From: Candolleomyces eurysporus
Lineage: Eukaryota > Basidiomycota > Agaricomycetes > Agaricales > Psathyrellaceae
Reading direction: 5' to 3'
NCBI GenBank assembly: GCA_027579435.1
Contig: JANBPK010000828.1
Location: 19,338-83,337, forward strand
Length of the DNA: 64,000 nt
The translations under genes and the position numbers were made by a program. Below the pieces are notes generated by a model. It ran no database searches, was not told the DNA's origin, and saw nothing but the letters and a program-made list of their open reading frames with translations. Of this stretch, positions 1 through 13,229 are shown piece by piece (the first letter of the stretch is position 1; each line of letters starts with the position of its first letter).

Positions 1-1253
<1,253 letters not shown>

Positions 1254-2952
1254 ATGTCAGATCTAGTGCTGGACAATGCAGACCTCTTGCGAGAAATCTT
1301 CAAGCATCTAGAGTCTGCTCCCAAGCACCATCTGCTCGCCACTGCCTTGACATGTCGAGGCTTTTCATCTCCTGCGCTGGATTGTCTGTGGAAGAAGATG
1401 CACTGTATTATCCCTTTCCTAAAACTGTTGCCTTCGTTTCAGACCGTGAATGGATTCCCGGTGAGTGGAATAGTCGCCTATACCTCTTGGCGCCTCATCA
1501 CTGAATCGTAGATATCTATCTTTACTCTAAAGGCGATCCTTGACTACAAACCGCTTTCCTCCTATGCTAGCTTTCAAGCGTACGCCGTTCGGGTACAGGA
1601 ATTTAGCTTCACAGAAAATGCGGCTCTCAACGCAATCCCTTCCATGACAATCCTTCGCCTGACGCAGCTCAAAGGGGATGGTCCTCTCTTTCCAGCCCTG
1701 CGACACGTTCACTACGCATCGGCCAGTGCTGTTAGAGAAGAAGTTATGCTGCTCATGGAATCGCTGTTGAAGAATTTGTATTTCCTCAATTATACCCCCA
1801 AGGACACACATTTCCCGGCGATCCTCTCCATGTTGCCATCTTTGCAAAATACATTGACTCGTTTCGTTCTCACCGCCAGTACCAGAGAGCACTTGGGCCC
1901 GGACGAGCTCAAGGCCATTGCGAGTCTCACAGAGCTGCGATGGCTACATCTCGCCGTTCCAGCGAAGAATAAACCGTTTGGCTCGCTCAACAAGCTCCGA
2001 AAGTTGGAACGTTTGGAGCTTACTGCCTCTGAGGATTTTATCACCCACGTCCTTCTGAACCTGCCCGCACCACGTCTCGAACGCCTCCTGATGGCGCGTC
2101 GAGACAGCACCCCCTGGAAATCGGCGTTTCCAGATGGAGATGACCAAACCCAGGCTCCCAGCTTCTGGCACCAATGCGGCGAAATCGTCCAGGACAAATG
2201 GCGAGATACTCTTCAAAGCTTCCAGATCCAGGATCTATTCCGACTCGATCCTTTCACCAGGTTCGAATTCCAATCCTTCATCAGGAACCTCTACCCAATC
2301 CGAGGTTTGGAGCATCTCGAAATCCACAACGTCTCCACGCTCTCAGTCGTCATCACCGACCTCGACTATCTGGACATTGCAACGAGCTGGCCCAAACTCN
2401 AAAAAACTCCACCTCCACCTCCCCACCATCCCGCCCAATATCAACGATCCATTCCCTACCCCGTCGCCCGGCTGGGGCCCCTTCCAACCAAACCTGGAGG
2501 AATTCTCCATACCCAAAAACCCAACCGCCAACGCCCTTCTCATCCTCGCCCAATCATGCCCCTTGCTAGAGTCCCTCCAGATCTACCTCTGTTCCACCAA
2601 ATTCGANGGCTCTTCGGGCGAACTCGCACTGCCCGCTGGCTTCACCGGTCACTCCAACCTCCGCAAACTCTGGCTAGGAAACTGCGAAGTNGACGACGCC
2701 ATCTCCGTCGCCACACGCCTCAACCTCCTCTTCCCGACCTTGCAAACCGCTGCAGGCGTCATCCCGACTCCCGGGTTCAACGTCGTGGCGCAGGCCGGTT
2801 CTGCGTGCGGTTTCGAGTGGATGTCAGTGCAGAGGTTTATACAGATCATTAAAGATCTAAGGGCGGCGGAGCGTGCTCGTATTACGGCCATCCTGGATGA
2901 GGCGGGTGTGATGATCCCGGGCAGAGCTCAGCGGAAGATGTACCCTTCGTAA
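1254..2952 (+). CDS. F-box-like / leucine-rich protein
   Basis: Probable F-box-like protein of the expanded agaricomycete type; such proteins usually recruit substrates to SCF ubiquitin ligases. Seen: an N-terminal F-box-like helix pair (DNADLLREIFKHLESA, then TALTCRGFSSPALDCLW), followed by a long region of irregular Leu-rich repeats. Exon 1 is 1254-1460, the intron 1461-1532 (gtgagt to aag), and exon 2 runs to 2952. The reading frame appears to break at 2400, where a single N precedes six A. Deleting the N joins SWPKL to KKLHLHLPTIPP in frame, so the break is an assembly artefact. Further Ns at 2607 and 2691 lie inside codons. The C-terminus has the VQRFIQIIKDLRAAERARI helix seen in related genes of this window. 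It forms its own subfamily here. Substrate unknown. Confidence 0.75.
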
Positions 2953-3707
2953 TCCAANTTTTTTTCTTACGCGGTTGTTGTACGATAGATCACCCCATGT
3001 ATTTCTCTGGTTTTGTACTGTAGCATCAACTTGTAAGGATACCCAATTTTGTACCACCTTAGGCGAGATACCTCGGACTCGAGAGAGAAGAAATGCGATG
3101 TTGAAAACGAGATTTTATAAAAGACGAATGCTATACAAAGAGAGATATTCAGAAAGTCCGTATGATTCTGCTGTTTACGCTACTACTTATGTAGATGTTG
3201 AGGATCATTACAAAAAGATCGACGAGAAGCCAGCAACCAGGTAGGCCAACACAAAGCAAAGAAGAGTCTAAATGAGAGTCAATGTCAAGGAAAAGAGAGA
3301 CGACTATGCAATAATAGTTTAGTTGGAGACGACAAAACGAGAGACGCGGTGCCAAAAGCGAGAAGAGTGATTACTGAGAAGAAAGGAAACGAAACTACAG
3401 TGATATATGTGCTGGCATATCCATGACGATAATGTACGTATGTGATTACGAGGGAAGGTAGTAGACGCCAATGTCTGGTTCCGATGTAGATAGCGACAGA
3501 GACAGAAAGGTCCATTTTGCAAAATAGAGCAGGAGCTATAAGGAATAAAAAAAGGATGACAGCTGGTAGGCATGGCAGAGTTCGTGAGAGGGCATGATGA
3601 CAGTGACGAGAACAGGTGGATGGATGATGTTAAGAAAATGTCCGAGTGGAAGAAGAAAACAGGAAACCCAAAACGATAATGGAGAGTGAGGCCAGGGCCT
3701 GGCGCGA
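2953..3707. other. Convergent 3' intergenic region
   Basis: Space between the 3' ends of the F-box-like gene and the chitin synthase gene. It is A-rich on the plus strand, and the open frames are short and without recognisable motifs. It should contain both transcript ends; no gene is supported. Confidence 0.4.
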
Positions 3708-6700
3708 TTAAGCTTGGTTCAACAGGACCCTATCGATGACCCCGTTGATCATTCCCTTCCTGGACGTCAAATCCGTCCCGTACTGCTCCTCCAATGTCCT
3801 CCGAACTTCCCGCTTCGTGATCGAGTTCAGATCAGCGTTCCTCAGGATGTCCTGCACCGCCCTCTCTAGCTCCGCGTCGCTCGGCTGCCCACTACCGTAG
3901 TCGGGGACCGGCATGTCCAAGTAGTTCGTCACAGGCCTTGAGGGCGCAGGCTGGTACATGAGTCCGGCTTCGCTCATCGGCCTAGAGAAGCTCTGCGGAG
4001 TGTTCCTGCCCGATTGATAGCCCGGCGGAGGCGCGAACCCACTACCGAAGGTATTGCTGGTGAAGCCACCCATTCCTAGCTGCGATGGAGCTGGCGAGAA
4101 GCTTCGAGGAATCTGGGGTGCAGGATCATAGTACGTCTCCCGACCATACAAAGAAGCGGTCCTCGACTCGGCGTAACCTTCCTTGGTCTTTGGTGGAACC
4201 CACGATCCGATGCTGTGGTTCGATTCCTTGTCCCAGAGTTCATTTTCCTAGAGGTAGCAAGTCACGTCAACGGAGACCGAACGAAAATGAATGAAGAACA
4301 CATACGTAGTCGCTCCAGCTCTTCAATGGGATAGCCTTGGGGTCGAACTTGCCCTCGTCATGCACGATAAGTTTCTTGCCAGATTCTCCCAACACCATAC
4401 GCGTCTGACCCCAACTGAAGTCGTCCATGCGCCAGAAGGAGTAGAGAGGAAGGAAGAACGAGAAGGCAGGAATGGCCAGAATATAGAACAACATCCAGCC
4501 AATCATATCCCACTTCCTCCGCATGATGAACACGAGAGCTTGCACACCGTAGATAGCCGCAATCATGATCAGGGACAGTGTCGGGATGTTTTTGCCTTGA
4601 CCCGCAACCAGGTAGATGAGATAGACGATCTAATAGCATTGAAAAGTTAATATCTGGGGTGAGGCAAAGATGGGGACGAAATGACTCACGTATGCGACAG
4701 TGACGGGTTGGGTAACGGTTGACAACAGATCGATCATGACCACGAATCGCATCGAGAAGCAGCAGAAACCGCAAAGTTGCTCCAAGAAGATAAGTTCTCC
4801 CAAATTGTGCACCGTCGAGTTGATCCAACGTCGCCTCTGAGAGAGCNAAAACCTTCCAATCATCCGGAGCCACAGTGTATGCATGAGCATCACGGACGAA
4901 TTGGGTCCTGAAACGGGGGAAGTGCTTGAGCAAGAGCGTGGTGAGGTAACGATCTTCTCCGAGATGCAGAAGGTTCTTCATGTGCAACGTATCGACGCGA
5001 TTTTCCGAATAGTCGTGGATGAGCTGGTTGGAGATGAGGAGTGGCTTGTGCGTATCAGGGGTGCGGAGACGATAGAGGGTGAAGCAACCGGGCAAGCAAG
5101 TGACGGAACCGAACAGAGACTCGAAGGCTTTGGCCATGTGATGCGAGATGAAGTATTCGTAGACCTATTTCAATAGAATTTAATTCCCTGCGTCATCAAA
5201 CATGGAGAGCTGAAAACTGACCTGCATCATGGTGATCAAGGACTGCTTAGCGTTGGCCAACTCGGTTTCACCACAGACACCCAACAGCTTCTTGTCGTGA
5301 ATCATCGCACTGATCAGACGGTTCACCGAGAGCGGTTCCACAGTTGTATCGGCATCCACCATGAAAAGATACTCGTAGAAGGACGGGTTGACACCAATAA
5401 CGTTCTTGATCTGGTGGTACATCTCGAGCTCGAGCGGGTTCATCGGAGAGCCAAAGTGGACCTATAGAAAACATTTCAGTCAACCGAAAACCAGGTCGAA
5501 AGACAAAGACCACATACCTTGTTCAAGAAATGCATGAGCAGCATCTGACTGTCTCGCTTTCCTCTGTTTCCGGGCCTGCTCCTCTCCGTCGGCTTGCCAA
5601 CCTTCGCGACGACCAAGTAGGGCACGACATGTCCACTGCACTCGTACAATCCCGAATAGACCTTGCCCATGTTATGTTGCTTTGCACCTTCTCCAAGACT
5701 GACGAATGACAGCGGCTCGGGATCCAGGTTCGGGTCGGCACCAAGAATATCCAACACGATCCTCGGCGTCGGCCTATCGTTTCCACTACCAACGATCATA
5801 CCATCGCAAATGATGAGCAAAAGCTTGCGCTTGTCGTCGTACTTGAGCTGAGCCAACGAGTCGATGGTCCTTCTCAACGAGGTGTCGCCTTCGGTGTAAC
5901 AGGGGACCTGGCAAATGACAAACTTGTCGTGGTCTTCCGGTGCCCTCTCCGCTCCAAAGTTGATCGAAGCCAAGAACTTGAACCCAATAATGGACACCAT
6001 GATAATGGAGAGGACCAAAAGGATGTATGTGCTGAATTGACACGCGGCGCTGTTTCGATTGTCCACCTTTCCGATCGTATACAGGTTTCGGAGACAAATC
6101 TTCTGTCGTCCAAGCTGGTCAGGGGGGAGATTGAGATTGTCGAGGTCCTTGGTGATATCTTGGCCACCTCTGATGGAGAACAGATCAATGACTCGTTGGT
6201 CCATGAACTGAGTGACGGTGCCAGGAGGGACCGCGGTTCCATCGGGCGGGGAAGTGGCAGGCGGTGTTTTGATGTAGGGGGTAACGTCGTATACCAAGCC
6301 GTTGTACACGGCGACGGATCGTCCCTCTGCAGCCATATTCTTGATCACTTTGGGGGTGTAGCCGACAAATCCTTTCCTCGCCGTGTACCTCATGACCGTC
6401 ATCTGTTCAAAGTACCAGTCAGGCCTAGGATCGCTCGTCCAGACACGGAAATCGTGGTATTGAGTGTTGGGGTCGGTGGTGGAGTTGACTGAATCCAAGG
6501 TAATCCAAGGCGATACGTTGCCATCCGTTCCAGCGCAGAGAGCACTGACCTGAAAAAGTCACGGACACAGTCAGTCAAAAGTTCTCCATATACGACTAGA
6601 TGCACTCACTTGAACCGGGAATAGTTTGTCCGCTTGGAGTCCTCCATACTTCAGGATAGTCTTGATTGGGACGACGGGTACCTTACGGAGATGCTGTTCA

Positions 6701-9700
6701 GCAATGACGTTGAGATCAAACACTTCTCCCCTGATCGCTGTGTAGACGCTGCCGGGGTTCAGTTCCTGGCTATGACTCTTGAGTTCACCCAAGTCGTAGA
6801 CGTGTTCCGTTGGACAGATCAAAACACCCAAGACCGCAATGACGAATACTGTGCAACCACAGATGAACCAGATGATGATGTTGAGCGCCAGCTTCTCTCT
6901 CCACGCCTGCCTGACGTCCATCCGCTTCATCCTTCCGATGTACTCCAAGAACGGCGTCGGGATCCACCAAGTCAAGAGCCATGTGAACGCGACCCATCGC
7001 CTCCTAGCACTGCTCTCCTTCACCACCTCCGCAGTCTCCCCAAGGACAGGTGGTCCACCGTCCGCACCTCCAGCAGCCAACTCGTTGGCAAGGGCACTCG
7101 CCTCCTTGTCCTTCCCATAGCTCAGCCCTCGCTTGTCCGTGTTCTGGAACATATTCCTCGAAGGAGCGTAGCTTTCCGAGCCAAAGTTGGACACCGAGTC
7201 CGTCTCTCCTCTGAACCTCCCAGACTTGTCCGCGTCAAAGTACTCGTCGCTTCCGGGCTTTCCGCCATAGTCTTCCTCGTANCCCTCCACCTCCACCTCC
7301 CTGCTGGAAGGGGCTCGCATTGGCGACAAGAGGCAGCTGCCCAGTGCTTCCAGCAAAGTTGTTCGCGAACCCAGGCGTATTAGGCATCGTGCCTCCTCCT
7401 AGCATGTTGTACCCCGAGCTCCTCCCAGCCGCAATACCCCAACCTCCCGCACCGTTCCCTACGTATCCTTGTCCACCCAAGCCCGGAGACGAGGGGTAGT
7501 CCTGGACGCCGTCTTCCGCATTGGCGCGCTCGCCGAATCCAACCATCCTAGGGTCCACACCCGCACCGTGACTGCTAGGCTCGCCTTCGAGGACTCGGAG
7601 TCGATCTTCAAAGGCATGGAACGCCCTCTGGCTGAGCCAGACCTTGGTCTTGCCCATCACNACATCCGCCTCGGTCAGGTGCATCGCCGTCCTCGCCTGG
7701 GCCACAAACACCTTCTCGCCCATCCTGTCAACGTCCANNCCAGGGTCCAACGCCACCACCTCCTTGTACCTCCCAGCAAACTCTCCATACGTCATCCGCA
7801 CTTCCCAGATTCCTCCGCCCGCTGCCCCATCCTGCGATCCAGAACCAAAGGGAGAGTTGGGCACGAGCGGCGCAACAACAGCGCCCCTCCTCGCAACACC
7901 GACCATGCTCGAAGCCTTGACCTGCCCCTTCACACTCCTCCCCTCCAGCTGATTCGGGAGCTGGCTGTCATTCGGGTTCACGCAGAACACATACCACGCC
8001 TGCGTCTCGTTCAGCGTCTCAAACAGGGTATCCAACGCATTCTTGAACCCGCCCGCAACACACGCCGCACCACCATCCTTGCCATCGTTCCCACCGCGTT
8101 TCGTATTGTCAGCGCTCAGTCTATGCTCATGGGGCGCAACGAACGGCCCCTCCCTCTCGCCTTCACCGCCTTCCTCGTCCTCGTCGATGCCTTCCATCTG
8201 CGGCGCAGGCTGAGGCTGCCTCCTCACAGTGCCNCGCCTCCTCACNCTCGGCGCGCGCATCGGCCCAACGCTCTGCTGTGCGCTGACGATGGTATCCTCG
8301 TTCCTAGGGTGCGCCTCGGTCTTGACAGCCCCACTGCTNAAACAGCCCCTTGACGNAACGGATTGATGCTCCCATACCCCTCCGCGGCGGCGGTAGCGGG
8401 GTCCATCCTCGATGCCGTATGATGGTGCACGCTGGACGGATCCGCGGTACCCCTCAAAAGGGAAACAAAGTCCCCATTCACAGCATCCAGGTTCTTCTGC
8501 AGGAAGTGCTCTGCAAGGTACGTAACAGGGCCATTGAAGTGCGAGATCGTGAAGCTGGCTCCAAGTCCAGTGGCGTGGTTGTTGGGCGATGAAGTGTCGA
8601 TCGTACCCGACGTCTTGAAGCTCGTATGGTTGCCCCACCGTTTCTGGAATGCCTCGATCATCGTCCCATCCGTCTTCTTCGGCTGCCTCCTCGCCTGGTC
8701 GTCCATGATATGGATCAGGCCTCCGGGGTACGTGTGCATCAGCCTGAGGGTCTCGTTGTTATCGTTCCACCCGAGGCTCAGGGCGAGTCCACCGAGGTTG
8801 GGTGAGAACGAACTGGAGCCGCTGACTCCGGCAAACGCAGGCGCGTAACCTTCGATACCCTCGCTTACATGCTCCTTGACGACGTCCGGCCCCACCATCC
8901 GCTCCTTCACCCATCCCCANACGCGCTCGTTCGCATAGTTGACGACAAACTGGTCCAAGCTGTTCGGCCTCGAGCTCATGTTCTGCGGGCCTGCCAAATC
9001 CAACAAGCCGATGTAGGTCTCAAAGGCACCGGCACTTCCATCGTCCTTGGCGCAGAGTCGCTGGTTGATATACTCGTTGATCCAGTTGAAGAGGAGGGAG
9101 TAGAGCGTCTTGGCGAGGTCGTCCCGATTGTCCGAGGCTCCGTCCACATCTAGGAAGACAGTGCACAACTCCTTCTTCACGAGCTTCGTCTTGTAGCTGA
9201 GCACACTCTCCAAAGCGGCAGGGGAGACTCCCAAAAAGTCGGCGACGACTCCAAGGACATCGGTGTTGCGAACAACGGCAGCGTCCTCGTTCCTGTGTCG
9301 GTCGATGACGAATTCGAGGTTACCGAGGTGGAGGATGGCAGCGAGGACTTGGCACGTCTGCGCGACATGCCTCTTGCTGAACCCGACAGCCTTCAACGCC
9401 ACCTTGAGCTGATCAAACTTTTGCGAATCTTCATCCCGTTGGGACAAAGCACCTCCTCCCATCAATCCTCGACTTCCGAGNGCCGCATACCCTGCAGGGC
9501 CACCTCCGATGTGATGTTGGTGAGAGAGGGAGGCGCGCTGTCCACCGAGGTACCTGAACACGCTCTTGTCGTTGATTCGCAGATGGGTACCTTCTTCGGG
9601 GCTAACACCCGCCACGAGGTAGTAGAAGACGTGGAAGTTGCGTTCACCATTGGGAATGGAAGCTACCCGGCCTCTTTCTAGATAGTAATCAAGGACCTTG

Positions 9701-10613
9701 ACACCGCAGATGCGGCCTTTGGAGGTGAACTGAAGTTCGGTGTATTTTCCATAGCGCGAGGCATTGGGGTTGAAGAGAGTGCGGCAATGGCCAAAGGATT
9801 CGAGGACGTATTCAGCAGCAGGGATAGACGCTGCGAGCTTGTTGTTCTTCTTGCCCGGAGGAGGGGTGCTGAGNGTGAGGAGNGATTTCGTGGCTAGACG
9901 CCTCGACTCGGATTTGCCGGAGCCGGTTTCTCCACTGAGGTGAGGCAGTGATGATCGTGAAGAAGCCGACAATGATGATGACAGAAGCATCACGATGTGA
10001 CGAGAGTTTGAACATAATTGTATCGGATTTCAGTGGGGGCCCACATCGCCGAGCAGACAGACAGGACAGTCGGTCATGATGAACCGTAGTCATCGTGGTT
10101 ACGACGGCCAAATTCACAGCCGATGCCGTGGCGAATGAAGGAAGAAAAGTGACAAATCCAGAAGCCTCGTCAGCGTTTGCAGACAACAACGAAAATCATG
10201 AAAGACACCCACGTAAACACGATGCACTGGTCCTGGCCCGTCCTTCTCATATGGTAGTAGGAGTTGTTGGCCAGCTGGTAGACATGGGGCGGGAGCTTCT
10301 CCTTGCTGCCGCCCTCCTGAACTTCNTAGAGGGTGACATCGCGGTACTCGTCCGCGTAGCGCTTGCAGACNGTGTCGCTGTCGCTCTGGATATACTTGTG
10401 TGGGTTGAGGACGACGAGAGCATTCGAGCTGAGGGCGGTGTAGATGTTGTCGGTCATAAACCGTTCGCGAAGGACGGCAACGATGGTGTCATCGGTGATG
10501 CTGGGCAATGGGAGCGACGAGAGGTCAGAGATGCTGTCNAGCTTGTCTCGAGGAATTTGGTGGTGGTTCGACGACGAGCCGTGCGACATCGAAGAGGGTC
10601 GATGCGAGGCCAT
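3708..10613 (-). CDS. Chitin synthase with myosin motor-like domain (class V/VII type)
   Basis: Integral membrane enzyme that polymerises UDP-GlcNAc into chitin at hyphal tips and septa (family knowledge). Seen, N to C: start ATG 10613; motor domain with P-loop [10 protein letters not shown] just after a 278-nt intron (9935-10212), switch I-like [10 protein letters not shown] and switch II-like LLDLAGPQ; a Gly/Ser-rich linker (about 7300-7450); membrane segments around [16 protein letters not shown] and [19 protein letters not shown] (about 6820-7010); cytochrome b5-like segments (about 6590-6790 and 6260-6420); glycosyltransferase core with DADTTVEP (about 5335-5362), GEDRYL (about 4935-4962) and QRRRW (about 4823-4842); further membrane helices (4500-4790); and a C-terminal DEK_C-like domain ending at a TAA at 3708-3710. 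Short introns split the catalytic part. Scattered Ns break the frame; removing the N at 7282 rejoins the linker to YEEDYGGK. The call is firm; the class number is inferred. Confidence 0.93.
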
Positions 10614-10990
10614 TTTGGGGGTGGTGGTTTGGGTAACAGGGACGCTCTCTCTCCGCGTCCGACGACGATGAGGAGAGGGCTACGGTGGTAGGTCGATGTC
10701 GAGGAAGAGAAGGAAAATGAAAGAAAACAAGGAGTGAAGAGGGTCTAGTCGTCGTCGTCAGCAGCAGTCAGCAGTGAGCTCGAAAAAGCCCAGGCCAGCC
10801 AAGTGACAGCCCACCTCACAGCTTTCCCACGNTGTTTGACAGGCGGCTCTGTTCGGCATGATGCAAGATGACCAAACAAGGGTACTGTCATTTNCNGTTT
10901 GTTTTNAGAAGAACCAACGCATGATACATTCAACCACCTGGAATACAATAACNNCTACGAGATAAATGCACAGGACANGCAGNAACCTAC
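10614..10990. other. Intergenic region, chitin synthase 5' / PTPA 3'
   Basis: The chitin synthase promoter should lie here, and the PTPA transcript should end here. The sequence contains several isolated Ns. I see no TATA box or other gene. Confidence 0.35.
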
Positions 10991-12746
10991 TCAGTCAAAT
11001 GGCACCGGTCTCACCCCGCTCAGTGTATACCCTCCTTTCGCCTCTGATCTCTTGTTCTCTTCCGCTGCTGCCGCAAAGACACTAGGCACCGGAATACCGC
11101 AACAGTCACCCCATCCGACATCTCTCTGCCCGGCACCTCCGCTGTCCGCATTCACCTGCGCGTCGACCGACGGAGGCGCCTCGCCNCNNGCTTGCAGACT
11201 CGCAAGCACTTTTGGATGAATATATCTNGGGACATGCGAGTGTGCATGTCCNTGCCCGCAAGAATCCGAGTTCTCGGGGGATGATGCAGATGCCAGCCTT
11301 TGCCCATCAGGTGAGAAAGCAACACCGTCTGCCGAATCGGAGGCGCCGTTCGTCTCNAGTTCGGCTGTNGGTGAATGAGAATGGGACGGATCGACAAACG
11401 GAAGAAGGCTTCCGAACAGGAANTGCTGCATGACAGGCAGCTTCCCGAGTACCTCTGCGAGATACATTTTCTTCATTCCGCTGTTGACTTTATCCCAGGT
11501 CTTCACTGCAGAGATGTCGTCCAGCATCGGACTGTGCCACCGCAGCGAGGCCGTCTTGATCTGAAAGGCGACTTCAGGGATGACCGAGCTTTTGGGAGAA
11601 TGGAACTCACCGAATTGATAAACTGGATACACGCGAAATACATGTAATCCTTCGAATACTCCTCCACGACTTCTGGATCATGAATGGCTCTCGGTTTAAT
11701 ATACTTGTGCCCCTTGAGCTGTCCACTCCCCCAATAGAACGGAAGGAAATGGTAATCATCCAGCCCCCACACACCATGCGAACCCGCAGGTTCTAGCCAG
11801 TACGTACTCTGGAGGTACCGCATCACTTGGATATACCTCCANAACACNTTCGTGACGATAGNTTGGTAGTGNGACGTTTGGAGAAGGTTTAGCTTCTTTA
11901 NGCATAGTCTGCGGNAANGAGCAGGGGTTAAGAGCGGGTAAACGAAAGCGAGATGAAGGGACNACGTACATCCAGCACAACCAGTTCAGTTCCATCCCAC
12001 TCCCATANTCNATCCTCGTCCTGTTCCCCCACATCTCGTCAAAGTAGACTCTCACTTCCTCCAGACTCTCTTTNGGCAAACCCAAGGGAACGAGGTGCTT
12101 TTCGTGCAACGATGCAGATCCCTGATNGAAGTTGGGTCAATGCATCGNNAACACGACAGAAATNAAGGAATCTTACCTCCCCTACACGATCATAAAACGT
12201 CCTAAACGCCGGGTTCCCAAACCTCGACGCAGCATTCGGNACNACAGGCGTGTCCTTCGCAATGGCTTCTACCTCTTCGAGTANTTGTATCAAGGCCTTG
12301 ATTACCTGTCANCACCACNATTNNNANTCAGNNTANANCNGNTCAAGNTNANANNGNNACAGNANGAGTCGACAAAGGAAAAGAGAAAAGAATCAAAGGC
12401 GACGGGCGAAGNAGACGCCGNNNAAGAGACCAAGACAGAGCACACAGATTACCCGACTCACCTCAGACTGCTCCTCTTCCCCNCCACTCAGCTTNACACC
12501 CTGCACCGAGTCATTCAACTCGTCCAAAAACTGCACGATCTCCTTATACGTCGAGGTCTCCTGAAAAGCCGATAGCTGTTCGGGCGTCAAGATCCGTTTC
12601 GCCGGAGGGTANAAGCGATTGGACTCGTTCGCCTTGGTCNAANCCAATGGGCCTTCGCTTGCTGATGCACCAGCCGCCGTCGCAGGAGAAGAGTCCCCCA
12701 GAGCAGAGCTGGCTGAACTCGTAGATGAAGACGGATCGGACGCCAT
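10991..12746 (-). CDS. PP2A phosphatase activator (PTPA/RRD family peptidyl-prolyl isomerase)
   Basis: PTPA proteins activate and help assemble protein phosphatase 2A and have prolyl isomerase activity (family knowledge). Seen: start ATG 12746 followed by a Ser/Ala-rich leader; then [61 protein letters not shown], the family signature [43 protein letters not shown], and the terminal [19 protein letters not shown]. At least four introns separate these blocks, and several exons contain Ns (about 11190-12420). An insertion between LFGSLLPF and DCCGIPVPS holds a WD40-like string, [14 protein letters not shown]. The gene lies head-to-tail behind the chitin synthase gene, 377 bp apart. Fungi have two paralogues (RRD1 and RRD2 types); I cannot decide which this is. 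Confidence 0.92.
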
Positions 12747-13229
12747 GTCAACGATCCGTCAGACAATCCGATGTAATAAGCGTGTTGTACCCTGCCAGTG
12801 GCACAAGTCATATCAGCCAAGTCGTCAAGCATGCATCTTCGAGCTTNACTCACCTTTGGAGGCTCTAGAGTGCGGTAATCTAAGGCGATGGTGGTGGTAT
12901 GCAGCAGAAATGTTACNCAGCGGGCGAAGAACGGTCATGACTGATCCAGAAGGTCCTCTTCCAGATCGGGCAATTTCCGCCCCTNACTGGATANNTNNCA
13001 TGGTGNGCTTCCTCCCAGTGNCCCANTNNNTATNCGACTNCGCCCAAAACCCGTGTATTATAGCCAGATCCCAGATGACAGGCAGCCCAGGATACCTCGA
13101 CCACGCCAAAAAAAGCTAGTGCCACTCGATTAACAATGACAATTGAAAAACCAAGAATTAGAAATAGGAAGAGAAACGTATGGCTAGGAAATGGGTATCA
13201 AAGAGAAGTATAGCAGGATCTATCCATTC
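12747..13229. other. Intergenic region with many Ns
   Basis: Upstream of PTPA and downstream of the next F-box-like gene. It contains a cluster of ambiguous bases at 12985-13035. No gene is visible. Confidence 0.35.

Noticed and set aside
3708..10613. Chitin synthase as a pseudogene because of several frame breaks
   Set aside because: The motor-linker break at 7282 is repaired by deleting the N, the remaining breaks checked by eye also sit at Ns, and all catalytic motifs are intact.
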